Shown: piece after piece, positions 25,426 to 33,080 of the stretch | Layout of the letters: the number at the start of each line of letters is the position of its first letter | How positions within the stretch are numbered: the first letter of the stretch is position 1 | Assembly: GCF_008639165.1 (NCBI RefSeq) | Contig: NZ_CP029197.1 | Span: 682,001-746,000, forward strand | Direction: 5' to 3' | Length of the DNA: 64,000 nucleotides | From: Streptomyces venezuelae ATCC 10712 | Lineage (GTDB): Bacteria; Actinomycetota; Actinomycetes; Streptomycetales; Streptomycetaceae | Notes under the pieces: model-generated | Told to the model about the DNA's origin: nothing | The model's input: only the letters and a program-made list of their open reading frames with translations | The model's database searches: none | Made by a program: the position numbers and the translations under genes

Positions 25426-26535
25426 TCAGCCCGTGAGGCGTGTCGCGCTCGCGCGCGCCCTGGCCGCCATGCCCTGCCAGAACAGGGCCGTCTCGCCGGC
25501 CTGCACCCGCTCCTGCTCCCACTCCGCCGCGCGGGCCCGAGCCGGGGCGGTGATGTGCTTCCACAGCTCCCCGCCGTCGCCCTCGGCCAGCGCCATGACG
25601 CTCCGCCAGCTCTCCGCCTGCACACGGGCGGACTCCTGCTGCGCCAGCAAGGCCAGGTGCGCCGCGTCCGCGTGCTCGGCCACGGCCCGCCATGCCAGCA
25701 CGGCATCGGTCCGGGCCTGCTCCTTGTCGGGCGCGGACTCCAGGGCACGCTCGACGGCGGCGGCCCGGTCCACGAGGCCGGTCAGCACATGGTGGCGGCG
25801 CACCTCCGCGTCCGCCGCGCCCAGCCGGTGCGCCTCCAGGTCGAGCATCGCGCCGTTGGCCCAGCCGTACCCGAAGAACTCCGCCACGTCCGCGTCGGTG
25901 GCCCCGGGGCGGAGTGCCCACTGAGCCGCCGTGCGCACGTGCTCACCGGGTGCCTCGGTGACCAGCGCCAGGACGAACGCCCTTTCCTTGGCGGCGACTT
26001 CGACGCGGTGCTGCGCGTCGGCGTCGCGCGCGGACCGGTCGCGCAGCTCGGCCGCCGCGTAGCCGGTCTTGACGAAGGCCGCGCGGTCGGCGTCGCTGCC
26101 CTTGAGCGCGCGCTCGGCGGCCGCCCGTACCTCCGGGGAGAAGCTCACCGGGTGGGTCCGTACGACCCGCTCGCAGAACGCCCTGTTGCGCGAGCGCGCG
26201 TCGCGGAGGCGCTGCTTGGCGGCGTCGTAGCCGCCGCCCGGGGCAAGCCAGTCGGTGACGGCCGCGTCGCCGCGCGTGCTGCGCAGCGCGTTCCACGCCG
26301 ATGTGCGGATCTCCGCGGGCAGTGCGGACTTCGCCAGTCGTTCCACGCGTGCCCGCGCCTCCGCCGCGGCCTCGGCCGCGATGTCGGCGGCGGGGTCGGC
26401 CGCAGGGGTGGCGACGGTCCCGGGCGCCGTTTCCGGGGTGCCGCCGTCGGCCCACGCGGGGGCCGCGCCCGCGAGGAGGCCGCCCGCCAGAGCGGCGGCG
26501 ACCACGGCACGCGCGGCTCGGGTGGTGTGGTGCAT
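25426..26535 (-). CDS. secreted ALF-repeat protein
   Basis: 369 aa with a clear signal peptide (AVVAAALAGGLLAGAAPAWA, cleavage near residue 30). The mature part has about four ALF-type repeats of roughly 40-45 residues: a helix ending A-x-x-AL, then an acidic FV/FF-x-x-G and an Arg/Asp-rich helix (for example VRAAAERALKGSDADRAAFVKTGY). There is no C-terminal toxin or enzymatic domain. It resembles the N-terminal third of the 1329-aa toxin next door, so it may be a partner, a remnant or an independent surface protein. Function unknown. Confidence 0.8.
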   Translation of the reverse strand: MHHTTRAARAVVAAALAGGLLAGAAPAWADGGTPETAPGTVATPAADPAADIAAEAAAEARARVERLAKSALPAEIRTSAWNALRSTRGDAAVTDWLAPGGGYDAAKQRLRDARSRNRAFCERVVRTHPVSFSPEVRAAAERALKGSDADRAAFVKTGYAAAELRDRSARDADAQHRVEVAAKERAFVLALVTEAPGEHVRTAAQWALRPGATDADVAEFFGYGWANGAMLDLEAHRLGAADAEVRRHHVLTGLVDRAAAVERALESAPDKEQARTDAVLAWRAVAEHADAAHLALLAQQESARVQAESWRSVMALAEGDGGELWKHITAPARARAAEWEQERVQAGETALFWQGMAARARASATRLTG

Positions 26536-26665
26536 CGGGAAGGGGTTCCTCTCGGCTGGGAGCGCGCGGCGCGCGCGGGAAGGGGGGAAGGGGAGGCGTG
26601 CGGGGGCCGCGTCACCCGACGTTACGCGCGCGGGACGCCCGGCGAACCGGTGCGCGGCGGCATCG

Positions 26666-28240
26666 CTAGGGCGCCAGCGGGGCGGTGACCGTCCAGCTCT
26701 GCGCGATGTTGCCGGGGGCGTTCTTGTAGTCCTGGGCCGCGTACAGCCCGCCCTGGATCTGCTGGAGGTAGCGGACGGTCGGGCCCACGCCCCACTTGAA
26801 GGAGGTGCCGGTGCCGGAGAGGCCCTTGACCGGGCACCAGGAGGCCGCCGTGCGGAAGGCGTTGCTGCGGTCGTCGGGGGCGTTGATCACGTCGAGGTTC
26901 GGCTGGCCCTTGAGGAAGTGCCCGGGCTTGCGGACGGACTCGAAGGAGTAGCAGCCGGGCAGGGCGGCCAGGGAGGGGACGACGACCCAGGTGGCGTCCT
27001 CGCGGTCGGCCTGCTTGCTGCCGGCGTCGACCGGGGCGATGAAGGTGGCGTCGCCGTCCGGCGTGGAGCGGCGTACGTGCCAGCCCGCGAGCTTCGCGTC
27101 GGTGGGCTGGAAGGACTGGCGGCGGGCGCGCTGGAGGTTGTCCTCCTTGAGGAACGCGGCGACGTCCTCGTCGGTCCCGGCGAGCGCCTTCTTCGCGAGG
27201 GCGACCAGGTTCGGGTTGACGCCGCTGTTCGCCGCCGCGGCCTGGATCTGGAGCGCGAGCTTGCGGTTGGCGGCCGCGATCTTCTTGCGGCGGTTCTCGT
27301 CGTCGCGCTTGTACGCGGCGTCGGCGCCGGTGTGGATGTACGCCTTCCAGACGGCCGGGTCGGAGCTCAGCACCGCGCGCTGGCCCTCGGCGTAGAGCTC
27401 GCCGTCCCTGAGATCGGCCGGGGCCTGGCGCAGCAGCTCACGGATGAAGTTGTCGGCGCTGAGGGCGAGTTGGGCTTCGGTGGGGGTGAGGCGAAAGAGT
27501 GCGGCGGTGCTGGTTCGCGCGGCGAGCTCCTTCTTGCGCTCGGCCTCCTTGCGGTTCTGCTCCTCCAGTTCCTCCAGTTCCTTGGCCACGTCGCGCTTGT
27601 GGGCCTCGCGCGCGCCGTTGACGATGAACTCCCGCCAGTCGGCGGCCTCTCCGGCCAGTGCCTTGAGCGCGGCGGCCTTCACCTCGGGGCCCGACGCGGC
27701 GTGCCGGGCGACGGCCCGGACGAAGTTGTCGTCGTTCAGGGCCAGCAGCTCGGGCGTGCTGGGGATGCCGATCGCGAGCAGCGCCTGGGACTTGGCGAGC
27801 CGGGCGACGCGCTCGGCCTCGGCCTTGTCGCGCTCGCGCTGCTGGTCCAGGCGGTACGCGGTGTGGATGCCGGTGACGATGTACGTCACGTGGTCCGCGG
27901 GCACCGTGCTGACCATCGCCAGCTCGGCGGCCGTCCGCACGGACTCCAGCTTCTCTCCGGCGTCGTTGGCCTTCTGCCACAGCGCGTGGATGAAGTCGTA
28001 GTCGCTGAGCAGCAGTACGTCGGCGGTGGGGTCGAGACGGACGACGGCCGCGGCTTCGACGCGCTGGGTGTCGGTGGTGCCGATGCCGGCGGCTCGGGCG
28101 ACGACGTCGGTCGAGGGCTGCGGGACGGCGGCGCCCGCGGGGACGGCGGCGCCCGCGAGGGCGCCGAGCGCGGTGATGGTCACCAGGGGGCTCGTGAGGA
28201 GCATGCGGGTGCGCGCGGGGGTGTGGTGCGGATTGTTCAT
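26666..28240 (-). CDS. secreted ALF-repeat protein with C-terminal AbfB-like domain
   Basis: 524 aa from ATG 28240; GAGGAG lies 14 bases upstream, farther than usual. Signal peptide about residues 1-38 (LVTITALGALAGAAVPAGA). Residues about 60-385 hold ALF-type repeats with FI/FV/FL-x-x-G and Arg/Lys/Glu-rich helices, including a Glu-Arg coiled stretch (KELEELEEQNRKEAERKKELA). Residues about 400-524 resemble the arabinofuranosidase-B beta-trefoil: LPGCYSFESVRKPGHFLKG, then SWCPVKGLSG and AQSWTV, which would bind carbohydrate. There is no catalytic domain. It may be an extracellular sugar-binding ALF protein. Confidence 0.8.
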   Translation of the reverse strand: MNNPHHTPARTRMLLTSPLVTITALGALAGAAVPAGAAVPQPSTDVVARAAGIGTTDTQRVEAAAVVRLDPTADVLLLSDYDFIHALWQKANDAGEKLESVRTAAELAMVSTVPADHVTYIVTGIHTAYRLDQQRERDKAEAERVARLAKSQALLAIGIPSTPELLALNDDNFVRAVARHAASGPEVKAAALKALAGEAADWREFIVNGAREAHKRDVAKELEELEEQNRKEAERKKELAARTSTAALFRLTPTEAQLALSADNFIRELLRQAPADLRDGELYAEGQRAVLSSDPAVWKAYIHTGADAAYKRDDENRRKKIAAANRKLALQIQAAAANSGVNPNLVALAKKALAGTDEDVAAFLKEDNLQRARRQSFQPTDAKLAGWHVRRSTPDGDATFIAPVDAGSKQADREDATWVVVPSLAALPGCYSFESVRKPGHFLKGQPNLDVINAPDDRSNAFRTAASWCPVKGLSGTGTSFKWGVGPTVRYLQQIQGGLYAAQDYKNAPGNIAQSWTVTAPLAP

Positions 28241-28519
28241 GCTTATGTCAGTGACTCCTCTGCCACCGCACAAGGGGGCGGCACGACGAAAGCGGTGTAT
28301 GAGGGAGCTGCATTCCTTGCGGCACCGGAAGAGTGACCTACCGGCGCGTCGCAATTCCTTGAGAACGGCATGACGGAGCGCCGCATGTCTGCATTCCGTG
28401 CGGATCGGTCCGTCGAATTCCAGGACGTGGGCGCGACGGCGCCCCTCATACGCCTTCAATTTCCGTGTAAACAACGGCTGTTGGTTAAGGCGGGCGTTCA
28501 GGTCACCCGCGCGCCCGGG
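28241..28519. other. non-coding gap between ALF-AbfB and lectin genes
   Basis: 279 bases. A stretch around 28450-28490 is less GC-rich than its surroundings (TTTCCGTGTAAACAACGG, then TTGGTTAAGG) and may hold the promoter of the ALF-AbfB gene. No hairpin or conserved small frame stood out. Confidence 0.4.
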
Positions 28520-29089
28520 TCAGTGGACGAAACGGAGACGCCATTCCTGGCTGGGAACGTTGTTGAAGCAGGTCATGACATACGCGGCGGGTTCCTCGCC
28601 GGGCTGGGTGCCGCCCAGGGTCAGACACTCCTCGGGAGCGTCCATCGGGTGCCAGCGGATCAGGTTCTTCTCGCTGCCGTCGAAGAACTGCATCTCCCAT
28701 CGCTGGGCGGCGGAATCGTCGCACCAGTTCTGCACGACCTCGGCCTTGGCCGAGGCCACGTGCGTCACGCACCGCCCGCTGTGCTTGGCGACGAGCTGCC
28801 AGCCGCCCTTGTCGTGCGGCACGGGGGTGAAGACCTGGTGGTCCGCGGTGTCGTCGCAGGTGCCCTCGATGGCGTGGGCGCCCTGACGGAGACTGCCGTT
28901 CGCAATGGTCAGGCACTTGTCGCGGTACTTCACCTGGATCCGGGCGGTGAGGGCGGAGGTGCCCGCGGCGGGCGCCGCGGCCTGCGCCGCCGGAGAGGTG
29001 GGCTGGCCGGCCTGGGCAGCGGCCGAGCCGCTCGTGAGCGCGGCGACGGCGAGGCAGGCGGTCAGCGCGAATCTGACGGTACGGGACAT
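28520..29089 (-). CDS. secreted ricin-type (beta-trefoil) lectin-like protein
   Basis: 189 aa from ATG 29089, behind GGATCC. Signal peptide about residues 1-28 (ACLAVAALTSGSAAAQA). The mature part shows ricin-B type repeats: YRDKCLTIANGSLRQGAH, then QLVAKHSGRCVTHVAS with QNWCDDSAAQRWE, then EECLTLGG with TCFNNVPSQEWRL. The Q-x-W signatures and paired Cys fit a carbohydrate-binding module 13. Standing alone, it is a small extracellular lectin with no enzyme attached. Confidence 0.82.
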   Translation of the reverse strand: MSRTVRFALTACLAVAALTSGSAAAQAGQPTSPAAQAAAPAAGTSALTARIQVKYRDKCLTIANGSLRQGAHAIEGTCDDTADHQVFTPVPHDKGGWQLVAKHSGRCVTHVASAKAEVVQNWCDDSAAQRWEMQFFDGSEKNLIRWHPMDAPEECLTLGGTQPGEEPAAYVMTCFNNVPSQEWRLRFVH

Positions 29090-29638
29090 GGTGGATCCGT
29101 TCGTTGGAATGCGGCGGCGCGAGGGCACGGCGGTACTGCACGCGCGTGCGGGAGCGCCCGTACGACTCGGTACGCGGCGGGGCGCGTACGTCGCGAGACG
29201 TCGGAGGTGGGACGTGCGGGAGGTCCGCGGAGAGATGGCCGGAGCACGGCCCCGGGGGCGCCACGGCAGGGTCACGCGGTCACGGAGGCGAACGCCTCGG
29301 AAGCGACGCGCGGAGAGCGTGGTCGCGGCGCGGGCCGGCGAGTCAGCCGGCGTGCGGCCGTCCGGACACGGGGAGGCCACCGAAATGGCATTGTTGAAGG
29401 CCGAGTTGGTCAGACGTGCGGCTCATTGAAAATCCCCCGATACACATCGTTCTCCGGAACACATGCAATTCGGTGGAGTGCTCGCACTCCACCGCCCCTC
29501 CGGTGCACAGCTGGTCAGGCTGGCTTCAGCACTCTAACCGGCACGAAGGGAACCTCGCAACGCGGCCTGGGGAATGTGTACTTCGTCATGGCCGCGACCG
29601 GTGAACGCATCGCGGCCGACTCCTGTCTTCTTTTCGAA
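29090..29638. other. 549-bp gap with one perfect hairpin
   Basis: No convincing gene is seen in this stretch. It holds the lectin promoter and the 3' end of the HIT gene transcript. One perfect inverted repeat is listed separately at 29471-29494. The part 29400-29470 is noticeably richer in A and T. Confidence 0.5.
29471..29494. terminator. perfect hairpin downstream of the HIT gene
   Basis: CGGTGGAGTG at 29471-29480 pairs perfectly with 29485-29494 across a CTCG tetraloop, 145 bases after the minus-strand HIT gene stop. A terminator is most likely; an operator is possible. Confidence 0.55.
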
Positions 29639-30277
29639 TCAATCCGCAATAGGAAGAGGAAGGGAAGCGGCCGCGGCCGGGCGGCGCCCCCCGGCGGAGG
29701 CGACCAGCGCGTCCGCCACGACCGCGGCGTCCGCTTCCGCGACGTCGGCCGGGTACTCCGGCAGCAGGTCGTCCCAGACCGGCAGCCACGACCCGTACAA
29801 CTGGGCCTGCCCCTCGGGTCGGGCGAAGAACCAGATGTGCAGGTGCGCGCCTCCGTCCCCGATGCGGTAGACGTGGGCGCGCGAGACGTGGGGCAGGGCC
29901 TGCACGTGGCGCACGATGTGCGTGGACAGGACCCCCAATTCGGCGGCCAGTTCATCGGGAAGGTCCGCCATGTCATGGTGCTCCAGCGGATGCAGCATGA
30001 GCACCAGCGGGACGCCGACTCCGGCGATCCGCGTGAGCCGCCAGCGGTCGTTGAACCAGATCCCCTCGTCCCGGTCGCGGCAGGACTGGCAGTCCGCCGG
30101 GTCCTCGCCGTGCCGGGGAGGCTCGGGGAGGACCGGCGGGCGCAGGGGCGAGACGCGCAGTCCGTCCGCTTCGAAGGGGCTGATGCTCCACCCCGTCATG
30201 CGGGCGAGCGGGAGCCGCCGCTCGGCATCGGCGGCGGCGAGGGCGTGTTCATGGAATTCGTCAGGTCGAAGAGCCAT
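29639..30277 (-). CDS. HIT-like (histidine triad) family protein
   Basis: 212 aa. The active-site region reads AHLHIWFF (His145, His147), a divergent histidine-triad motif, preceded by the beta-strand MLHPLEHHDMADLP typical of the fold. A CQSC pair (63-66) followed by WFNDRWRL resembles the zinc-binding front part of some HIT hydrolases. The family hydrolyses or transfers nucleotide phosphates. It is probably a cytosolic nucleotide hydrolase; substrate unknown. Confidence 0.75.
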   Translation of the reverse strand: MALRPDEFHEHALAAADAERRLPLARMTGWSISPFEADGLRVSPLRPPVLPEPPRHGEDPADCQSCRDRDEGIWFNDRWRLTRIAGVGVPLVLMLHPLEHHDMADLPDELAAELGVLSTHIVRHVQALPHVSRAHVYRIGDGGAHLHIWFFARPEGQAQLYGSWLPVWDDLLPEYPADVAEADAAVVADALVASAGGRRPAAAASLPLPIAD

Positions 30278-30299
30278 GACACGAAGAGTAGTTCGACTC

Positions 30300-30365
30300 G
30301 CAGTCGGCGCATTCGGCGGAGTCGGCGCAGTCGGCGAGTCGGCGCAGTCAGCGCAGTCGGCGGGC
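30300..30365. repeat. 9-bp tandem repeats spanning the methyltransferase stop
   Basis: About seven imperfect copies of GTCGGCGCA. The TGA of the methyltransferase (30348-30350) is one such copy with a single base change (GTCAGCGCA), so the stop codon seems to have arisen by mutation inside a repeat array. Confidence 0.85.
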
Positions 30366-31028
30366 GCGCAGCACCAGGTCGTCCGTGTGGTGCGCGCCCG
30401 CTCCGCCCTCCGGTGCCACGCGGGCGCGCTGCTCGTCCACCTCCACCACCCAGTCGTCGCCGAGGTGGGCCGTGACCATCGAGGGCCAGACGTAGTCGGC
30501 CGGGTCGAAGCCGCCTTCGTCCGGCTGCCGGGTGTCCATGCCCGCGTGGTGGACGAGCAGCAGCACGCCGCCGACGGCGACGGCCGCGGTCAGTGCGCGT
30601 TCGGCGGCGGCGTCCGGAGTGCGCAGGAGGGCCGGGTACTGCGCGGAGACCAGGTCGAACGAGGCCGGCGGGAGTGCGGCGTCCGTCAGGGTGGCGTGGA
30701 CCCAGCGGACGGTGACGCCCGCGTCCCGCGCGTGCCCGGCCGCCCGCTCCAGGGCCACGCCCGAGACTTCGAGCGCGGTCACGTCCCAGCCGCCGCGGGC
30801 GAGCCAGACGGCGTCCGCGCCCTCTCCGCAGCCGACGTCGAGAACACGTCCGGGAGTGAGCCCGGCGACCTCGGCCACGAGGGCGCCGTTGGGCCGGCCG
30901 CTCCAGAGCTGTCGGCGTTCGGCGTAGATGCCGTCCCATTCGGCCCGTACCGCGGGGTCTCCGGCGTATCCGTCGAGGGGCGAGGGGGCGGCGGGCGCGG
31001 GCGAGCCCGCTGTGCTGTCGTCGGTCAT
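30348..31028 (-). CDS. class I SAM-dependent methyltransferase
   Basis: 226 aa from ATG 31028; the frame extends to 31130 without a ribosome site. SAM-binding motif I is RVLDVGCGEGADAVWLA, followed by the acidic end of strand 2 (VTALEVS), then HATLTDAALP and FDLVSAQYPAL (motif IV region). It fits the small UbiE/tellurite-resistance-like methyltransferases common in Streptomyces. Substrate unknown. It is divergent from the NCS1 permease, with two inverted repeats between them. Confidence 0.85.
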   Translation of the reverse strand: MTDDSTAGSPAPAAPSPLDGYAGDPAVRAEWDGIYAERRQLWSGRPNGALVAEVAGLTPGRVLDVGCGEGADAVWLARGGWDVTALEVSGVALERAAGHARDAGVTVRWVHATLTDAALPPASFDLVSAQYPALLRTPDAAAERALTAAVAVGGVLLLVHHAGMDTRQPDEGGFDPADYVWPSMVTAHLGDDWVVEVDEQRARVAPEGGAGAHHTDDLVLRARRLR

Positions 31029-31067
31029 GGCCCCACCCTGCCCCTGGGGTCCCCGCTCGCGCCGCTC

Positions 31068-31088
31068 CTTTTGCCGGTCCGGCAAAAG
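31068..31088. promoter_or_regulatory. perfect 21-bp palindrome in a divergent promoter region
   Basis: CTTTTGCCGG (31068-31077) and its exact complement (31079-31088) flank a single central T. It lies 40 bases upstream of the methyltransferase ATG in the divergent gap, a likely operator for a dimeric regulator. Confidence 0.65.
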
Positions 31089-31114
31089 ACGGGCCCGGCA
31101 CCGCCGGTCAACCT

Positions 31115-31136
31115 TTCTGAAATTCTCCATTCAGAA
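31115..31136. promoter_or_regulatory. inverted repeat upstream of the NCS1 permease
   Basis: TTCTGAA at 31115-31121 and TTCAGAA at 31130-31136 with an 8-base AT-rich spacer, in the most AT-rich part of the divergent gap, about 100 bases before the permease ATG. Confidence 0.5.
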
Positions 31137-31239
31137 TCTTGATACCTGTTCAACCCTATGCGAGATTCGGCGCACGCAGCCCGGTCGACGGCTGCGCTCC
31201 GTCCGGACACCGTCCATCGCTGCGGGAGAGGTCTCCACC

Positions 31240-32685
31240 ATGCCGGTCCAGCACACCCCCGGGGAGCGACTCTCGATGGAGACACGCACCATCGAGGTCA
31301 TCCCTGACGCCGAGCGCCACGGCACGCCGCGCAGCCAATTCACCCTCTGGTTCGGCGCCAACATGCAGATCACCGCGATCGTCGACGGCGCGCTGGCCGT
31401 CGTCTTCGGCGCCGACGCGCTGTGGGCGATACCCGCGCTGCTGATCGGGAACGTCCTCGGCGGCATCGTGATGGCGCTGCACTCCGCGCAGGGACCCCGA
31501 CTCGGCGTCCCGCAGATGATCTCCAGCCGGGCCCAGTTCGGTGTCCACGGGGCGGTCCTGCCGCTGCTGCTGGTGATCCTCATGTACCTCGGCTTCGCCG
31601 CGACCGGCAGTGTCCTGGCCGGCCAGGCGCTGTCCGAGATGCTGCACATCGGCAACACGAACGCCGGCATCCTCGTCTTCGGCGCGCTGACCGCCGTGGT
31701 CGCGGTGACCGGCTACCGCCTCATCCACATCGCCGGCCGTGTCGCCACCGTCGTCGGCGTCCTCGGCCTCGGCTACCTGCTGGTGCGGCTGTTCACGCAG
31801 TACGACGTCGGCGCGCACCTCGGGACCAAGGGCTTTGACCCGGCGACCTTCCTGCTCGCCGTGGGGCTCGGCGCCGGATGGCAGCTGACCTTCGGCCCGT
31901 ACGTCGCCGACTACTCGCGCTACCTGCCGCGCGACACGAGCACGCGTGCCACGTTCTGGTCGACGTTCGCCGGCTCCGTCATCGGCTCCCAGTGGGCCAT
32001 GACGCTGGGGGCGCTCACCGCCGCCGTGGCCGGCAAGTCCTTCCTCGGCGACCAGGTGGGCTTCCTCGGCGACCTCGCCGGGCCCGCGGTCCTCGCCGTC
32101 CTGATCTACCTGGTGATCGTGGTCGGCAAGCTGACGGTCAACTGCCTCAACGCCTACGGCGGTTTCATGTCGATCCTGACCACCGTCACCGCCTTCGACG
32201 GCCGCTCGCGCATCTCGGCCGCCGCCCGCGCCGCCTACATCGTCGGGTTCACCGCGGTGTCGATGGTCATCGCACTGGCCGCAAGCGACGACTTCCTGAA
32301 CAACTTCAAGAACTTCGTGCTCCTGATCCTGATGGTGTTCACGCCGTGGAGTGCGATCAACCTGGTCGACTACTACCTGGTCTCCCGCGAACGCGTCGAC
32401 ATCCCCGCCCTGTACGACCCGGAGGGCCGCTACGGCCGCTGGAACGTCACCGCGCTGACCTGTTACGTCGTGGGGGTCGCCGTCCAGATCCCGTTCCTGG
32501 CCACCAAGCTGTACACCGGCGCGATCACCAAGAGGCTCGACGGCGCCGACATCTCGTGGATCGTCGGGCTCCTGGTCACCGCGGCCCTGTACTGGGTGTG
32601 GGTGCGACGCACGGCCGACCCGCCGGCCGAGACCGTCCACCCGGCCGGCACCGAGCCCGGCGGCGTGGCGGCGCCCGTCGGCTGA
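31240..32685 (+). CDS. NCS1-family cytosine/purine/thiamine-precursor permease
   Basis: 481 aa from ATG 31240, behind GGGAGAGG. About 12 membrane segments. Family marks: WFGANMQITAIVDGAL in the first helix, GPRLGVPQMISSRAQFG after helix 2, FGPYVADYSRYLP mid-protein, and TPWSAINLVDYYLVSRER late. These match the purine-cytosine permease group of NCS1 symporters. It probably imports a nucleobase or hydroxymethylpyrimidine with sodium or proton. It is followed by a strong terminator. Confidence 0.88.
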   Translation: MPVQHTPGERLSMETRTIEVIPDAERHGTPRSQFTLWFGANMQITAIVDGALAVVFGADALWAIPALLIGNVLGGIVMALHSAQGPRLGVPQMISSRAQFGVHGAVLPLLLVILMYLGFAATGSVLAGQALSEMLHIGNTNAGILVFGALTAVVAVTGYRLIHIAGRVATVVGVLGLGYLLVRLFTQYDVGAHLGTKGFDPATFLLAVGLGAGWQLTFGPYVADYSRYLPRDTSTRATFWSTFAGSVIGSQWAMTLGALTAAVAGKSFLGDQVGFLGDLAGPAVLAVLIYLVIVVGKLTVNCLNAYGGFMSILTTVTAFDGRSRISAAARAAYIVGFTAVSMVIALAASDDFLNNFKNFVLLILMVFTPWSAINLVDYYLVSRERVDIPALYDPEGRYGRWNVTALTCYVVGVAVQIPFLATKLYTGAITKRLDGADISWIVGLLVTAALYWVWVRRTADPPAETVHPAGTEPGGVAAPVG

Positions 32686-32725
32686 CCCGTACTCCCCCGG
32701 CGGCCGGCACGAGCCGGCCGGGGCG

Positions 32726-32763
32726 GCGGCGGGCGAGAGCGGTAGGACGCTCTCGCCCGCCGC
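32726..32763 (+). terminator. terminator after the NCS1 permease
   Basis: A perfect 16-base stem (32726-32741 with 32748-32763) and a 6-base loop GTAGGA, followed by TTCGTCGTCC. It begins 40 bases after the permease stop. Confidence 0.85.
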
Positions 32764-32868
32764 TTCGTCGTCCCGGGCTCCGCCGGCGTTTCGATCATGC
32801 GAACTACGCGCGTCAACCTGCCCGTACGCCGTTGACGGCCTCGTCCGCCTCGGCAAGACTCCTGCCCC

Positions 32869-32961
32869 ATGCAGCCCCTCCGTGACCGCTCGGTCACCCG
32901 CGTCCAGCGCCGGCACGTGGACCTCGTCCGTGTCGCAAGCGCCGTCTGTCGCTGCATCTGA
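32869..32961 (+). CDS. cysteine-containing leader peptide upstream of sulfatase
   Basis: A 30-residue frame, ATG 32869 to TGA 32959-32961, with the core VQRRHVDLVRVASAVCRCI. The Arg-Arg-His-(Val/Ile)-Asp-Leu-x-Arg-Val-x-Ser-x-x-Cys pattern is that of actinobacterial putative leader peptides found before cysteine and sulfur genes, where Cys codons near the end let ribosome stalling report on cysteine supply. Here two Cys codons (TGT, TGC) flank one Arg codon just before the stop. The sulfatase gene starts 119 bases later. Regulatory function is inferred from the motif. Confidence 0.82.
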   Translation: MQPLRDRSVTRVQRRHVDLVRVASAVCRCI

Positions 32962-33080
32962 CCGGCCGCCGTCACCGCATCTGAACGGCCGCCTTCCCGC
33001 TCACCCCGCACCCGCGCGTCCTCCGCCCGGTCCGCCCGCCGGGCCCGGAGGCATGCGCGCACGCCCTCCTGGAGATCCAC

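Noticed and set aside
28905..29429. 174-codon plus-strand frame across the lectin gene and its upstream gap
   Set aside because: Most of it is antisense to the signal-peptide-bearing lectin gene; no motif and no ribosome site.
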